Below, in pieces: positions 6,190-6,665 of a stretch of DNA of 6,665 bases. The stretch is from Bacteroidales bacterium (GTDB lineage Bacteria; Bacteroidota; Bacteroidia; Bacteroidales; WCHB1-69), in the NCBI GenBank assembly GCA_031273515.1, contig JAISRU010000109.1, positions 1 through 6,665 on the forward strand, read 5' to 3'. The notes beneath the pieces are model-generated. The model was not told the origin of the DNA, searched no databases, and was given only the letters and a program-made list of their open reading frames with translations. How positions within the stretch are numbered: the first letter of the stretch is position 1; each line of letters begins with the position of its first letter. The translations under genes and the position numbers were made by a program.

Positions 6190-6215
6190 CTTGTCCACTT
6201 GTCCACTCGTTCACT
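6190..6215 (+). repeat. TTGTCCACT-type 9-bp repeat run (right arm of the 5797-6215 segment)
   Basis: Three successive degenerate units, TTGTCCACT, TGTCCACTC and GTTCACTTA-like, form this run. Similar runs occur at 4670-4690 in the same orientation and at 5797-5822 in the opposite orientation, so three copies of the module lie in this window. Confidence 0.5.
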
Positions 6216-6260
6216 TACAATAACGTAAAAATAATCGTCCTGTATTCAGGCAGTTATAGA

Positions 6261-6276
6261 TGTCCCGTCAGGGACA
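6261..6276. repeat. Small GC-rich hairpin followed by GTTGGTAGAA
   Basis: TGTCCC (6261-6266) and GGGACA (6271-6276) form a 6-bp stem with loop GTCA, followed at 6281-6290 by GTTGGTAGAA. The combination of such a stem with AATGTTGGTAGAA is one I remember as an interspersed Bacteroidota repeat; this is recall, not a search. The octamer GGTAGAAC (6284-6291) recurs at 6477-6484. Confidence 0.5.
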
Positions 6277-6294
6277 AAATGTTGGTAGAACAAA

Positions 6295-6575
6295 AACCTC
6301 ATTTCCACCTGATTTTTCCAACAAAACAACCGCAGTAGCCATGGAATATCATATAGAAACCTAACCTCATTAGCTCATTATTACCTCATTAAAAATACAG
6401 TACATGAAAATAGCATACAATAATCTATACACACATTTTATTTTTACGACTTTTTTCTCTTCTCCACACAAATAACGGTAGAACCATTTTTAATGAGGTA
6501 ATGAGGTTTGGCGTCTGGGCTAACTCATTGGTTACTGAGGTAGTTTAGTTAAGAAAATCAGGTTATAATGAGGTT
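6295..6575. repeat. Nested inverted repeat built from CTCATT/AATGAG units
   Basis: Outer arms 6295-6316 and 6554-6575 match at 19 of 22 bases as inverted copies. Inner arms 6380-6396 and 6486-6502 are a perfect 17-bp inverted repeat (ATTACCTCATTAAAAAT) around an 89-nt centre. A further pair, 6363-6371 with 6500-6508 (AACCTCATT), partly overlaps the inner right arm. The left half has four CTCATT units (6298, 6366, 6374, 6385). The right half has three AATGAG units (6492, 6500, 6567) and one CTCATT (6524). No ORF lies inside. A transcript from either strand would fold into a long two-tier stem. Confidence 0.55.
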
Positions 6576-6579
6576 AAAA

Positions 6580-6594
6580 AACTCCGAAGGAGTT
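6580..6594. repeat. Small hairpin AACTCC/GGAGTT
   Basis: AACTCC (6580-6585) and GGAGTT (6589-6594) form a 6-bp stem with loop GAA, followed by CAATATGAATAACCCCC leading into the next stem. The form parallels the hairpin at 6261-6276 in stem size and position before an AT-rich linker. It resembles interspersed Bacteroidota repeats from memory. Confidence 0.5.
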
Positions 6595-6606
6595 CAATAT
6601 GAATAA

Positions 6607-6658
6607 CCCCCAATGAAGCGTAGCGATTGGGGGGAAGAAGACAATTGGGGAAGACAAT
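6607..6658. repeat. CCCCCAAT/ATTGGGGG stem with 11-nt loop and adjoining short direct repeat
   Basis: CCCCCAAT (6607-6614) and ATTGGGGG (6626-6633) are perfect 8-bp inverted arms around loop GAAGCGTAGCG (6615-6625). Directly after it, GGGGAAGAAGACAAT (6631-6645) is repeated as GGGGAAGACAAT (6647-6658), the copies differing by a 3-bp indel. The second ATTGGGG (6644-6650) could pair with the same left arm, giving two alternative stems. The window ends just after, so the element may continue. Confidence 0.55.
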
Positions 6659-6665
6659 AATCCCG

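Larger units (their letters stand above)
5797..6215. repeat. 419-bp segment bounded by degenerate 26-bp inverted repeats
   Basis: Positions 5797-5822 and the reverse complement of 6190-6215 match at 20 of 26 bases. The arms are built from a degenerate unit of about 9 bp of the TTGTCCACT type, so part of the match reflects their simple composition. Inside lie a 26-bp near-palindrome (6008-6033), a 9-bp-period array (6056-6129), a 7+7 bp inverted repeat (5831-5846) and a 14-mer shared with 4656-4669. No transposase and no target-site duplication are recognised. It may be a non-autonomous element, a mosaic of dispersed repeats, or an RNA-coding segment. Confidence 0.4.
5734..6665. other. Long repeat-rich region without a convincing gene
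   Basis: More than 900 bases hold no ORF I would call a gene. Minus-strand frames at 5784-6017 and 6001-6198 are open but overlap each other, lack any family motif, and are made largely of repeat sequence. The stretch is a series of repeat modules: 5797-6215 (inverted-repeat-bounded segment), 6261-6276 (hairpin), 6295-6575 (nested inverted repeat) and 6580-6658 (hairpins and a short direct repeat), listed separately. The T/A-rich stretch 5734-5796 and the part 6220-6260 show nothing beyond a weak CCTG/CAGG stem at about 6240-6251. Confidence 0.6.

Noticed and set aside
5784..6198. Two minus-strand ORFs (5784-6017 and 6001-6198) as hypothetical genes
   Set aside because: They overlap each other, have no promoter or start context, and consist mainly of repeat sequence whose 9-bp period keeps the frame open.
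6295..6575. CRISPR array
   Set aside because: The recurring units are hexamers to 17-mers in both orientations at irregular spacing, not direct repeats of fixed length with regular spacers, and no cas gene is present.

Overview
The window looks like Bacteroidales chromosome (Bacteroides, Parabacteroides or a relative). Three things point there: promoter boxes of the TAnnTTTG type instead of sigma-70 boxes, start codons without a clear Shine-Dalgarno sequence, and interspersed hairpin repeats of a kind I remember from Bacteroidales intergenic DNA. No database was searched, so the genus is open. All credible genes lie on the minus strand and read from right to left.

From 4541 down to the left edge is one compact transcription unit for surface glycan synthesis. 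A TAnnTTTG promoter overlapped by a 15+15 bp dyad precedes glf (UDP-galactopyranose mutase, 4440-3340). Next come a GtrA-family four-helix membrane protein (3332-2922), a soluble DPM1/GtrB-like family 2 glycosyltransferase (2912-2205) and a large GT-C membrane glycosyltransferase with C-terminal TPRs (from 2201, running off the window). The gaps between these genes are 7, 9 and 3 bp. The last three genes match the logic of the GtrA/GtrB/GtrC module: the GT2 loads a sugar onto polyprenyl phosphate, GtrA helps move it across the inner membrane, and the GT-C enzyme transfers it to an acceptor on the periplasmic side. The linked glf suggests, but does not prove, that the sugar is galactofuranose.

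Upstream lies a second, more AT-rich minus-strand unit: a class I SAM-dependent methyltransferase (5466-4741), preceded with a 4-base ATGA overlap by a doubtful 60-codon ORF, under its own TAnnTTTG promoter near 5700.

From about 5740 to the right end (over 900 bp) I see no convincing gene. The region is instead dense in repeats: a 419-bp segment bounded by degenerate 26-bp inverted repeats and holding a 26-bp near-palindrome and a 9-bp-period array, then small GC-rich hairpins around a nested inverted repeat built from CTCATT/AATGAG units. A partial copy of the same repeat vocabulary lies downstream of the methyltransferase at 4644-4690. This repeat-rich stretch is the least explained part of the window.
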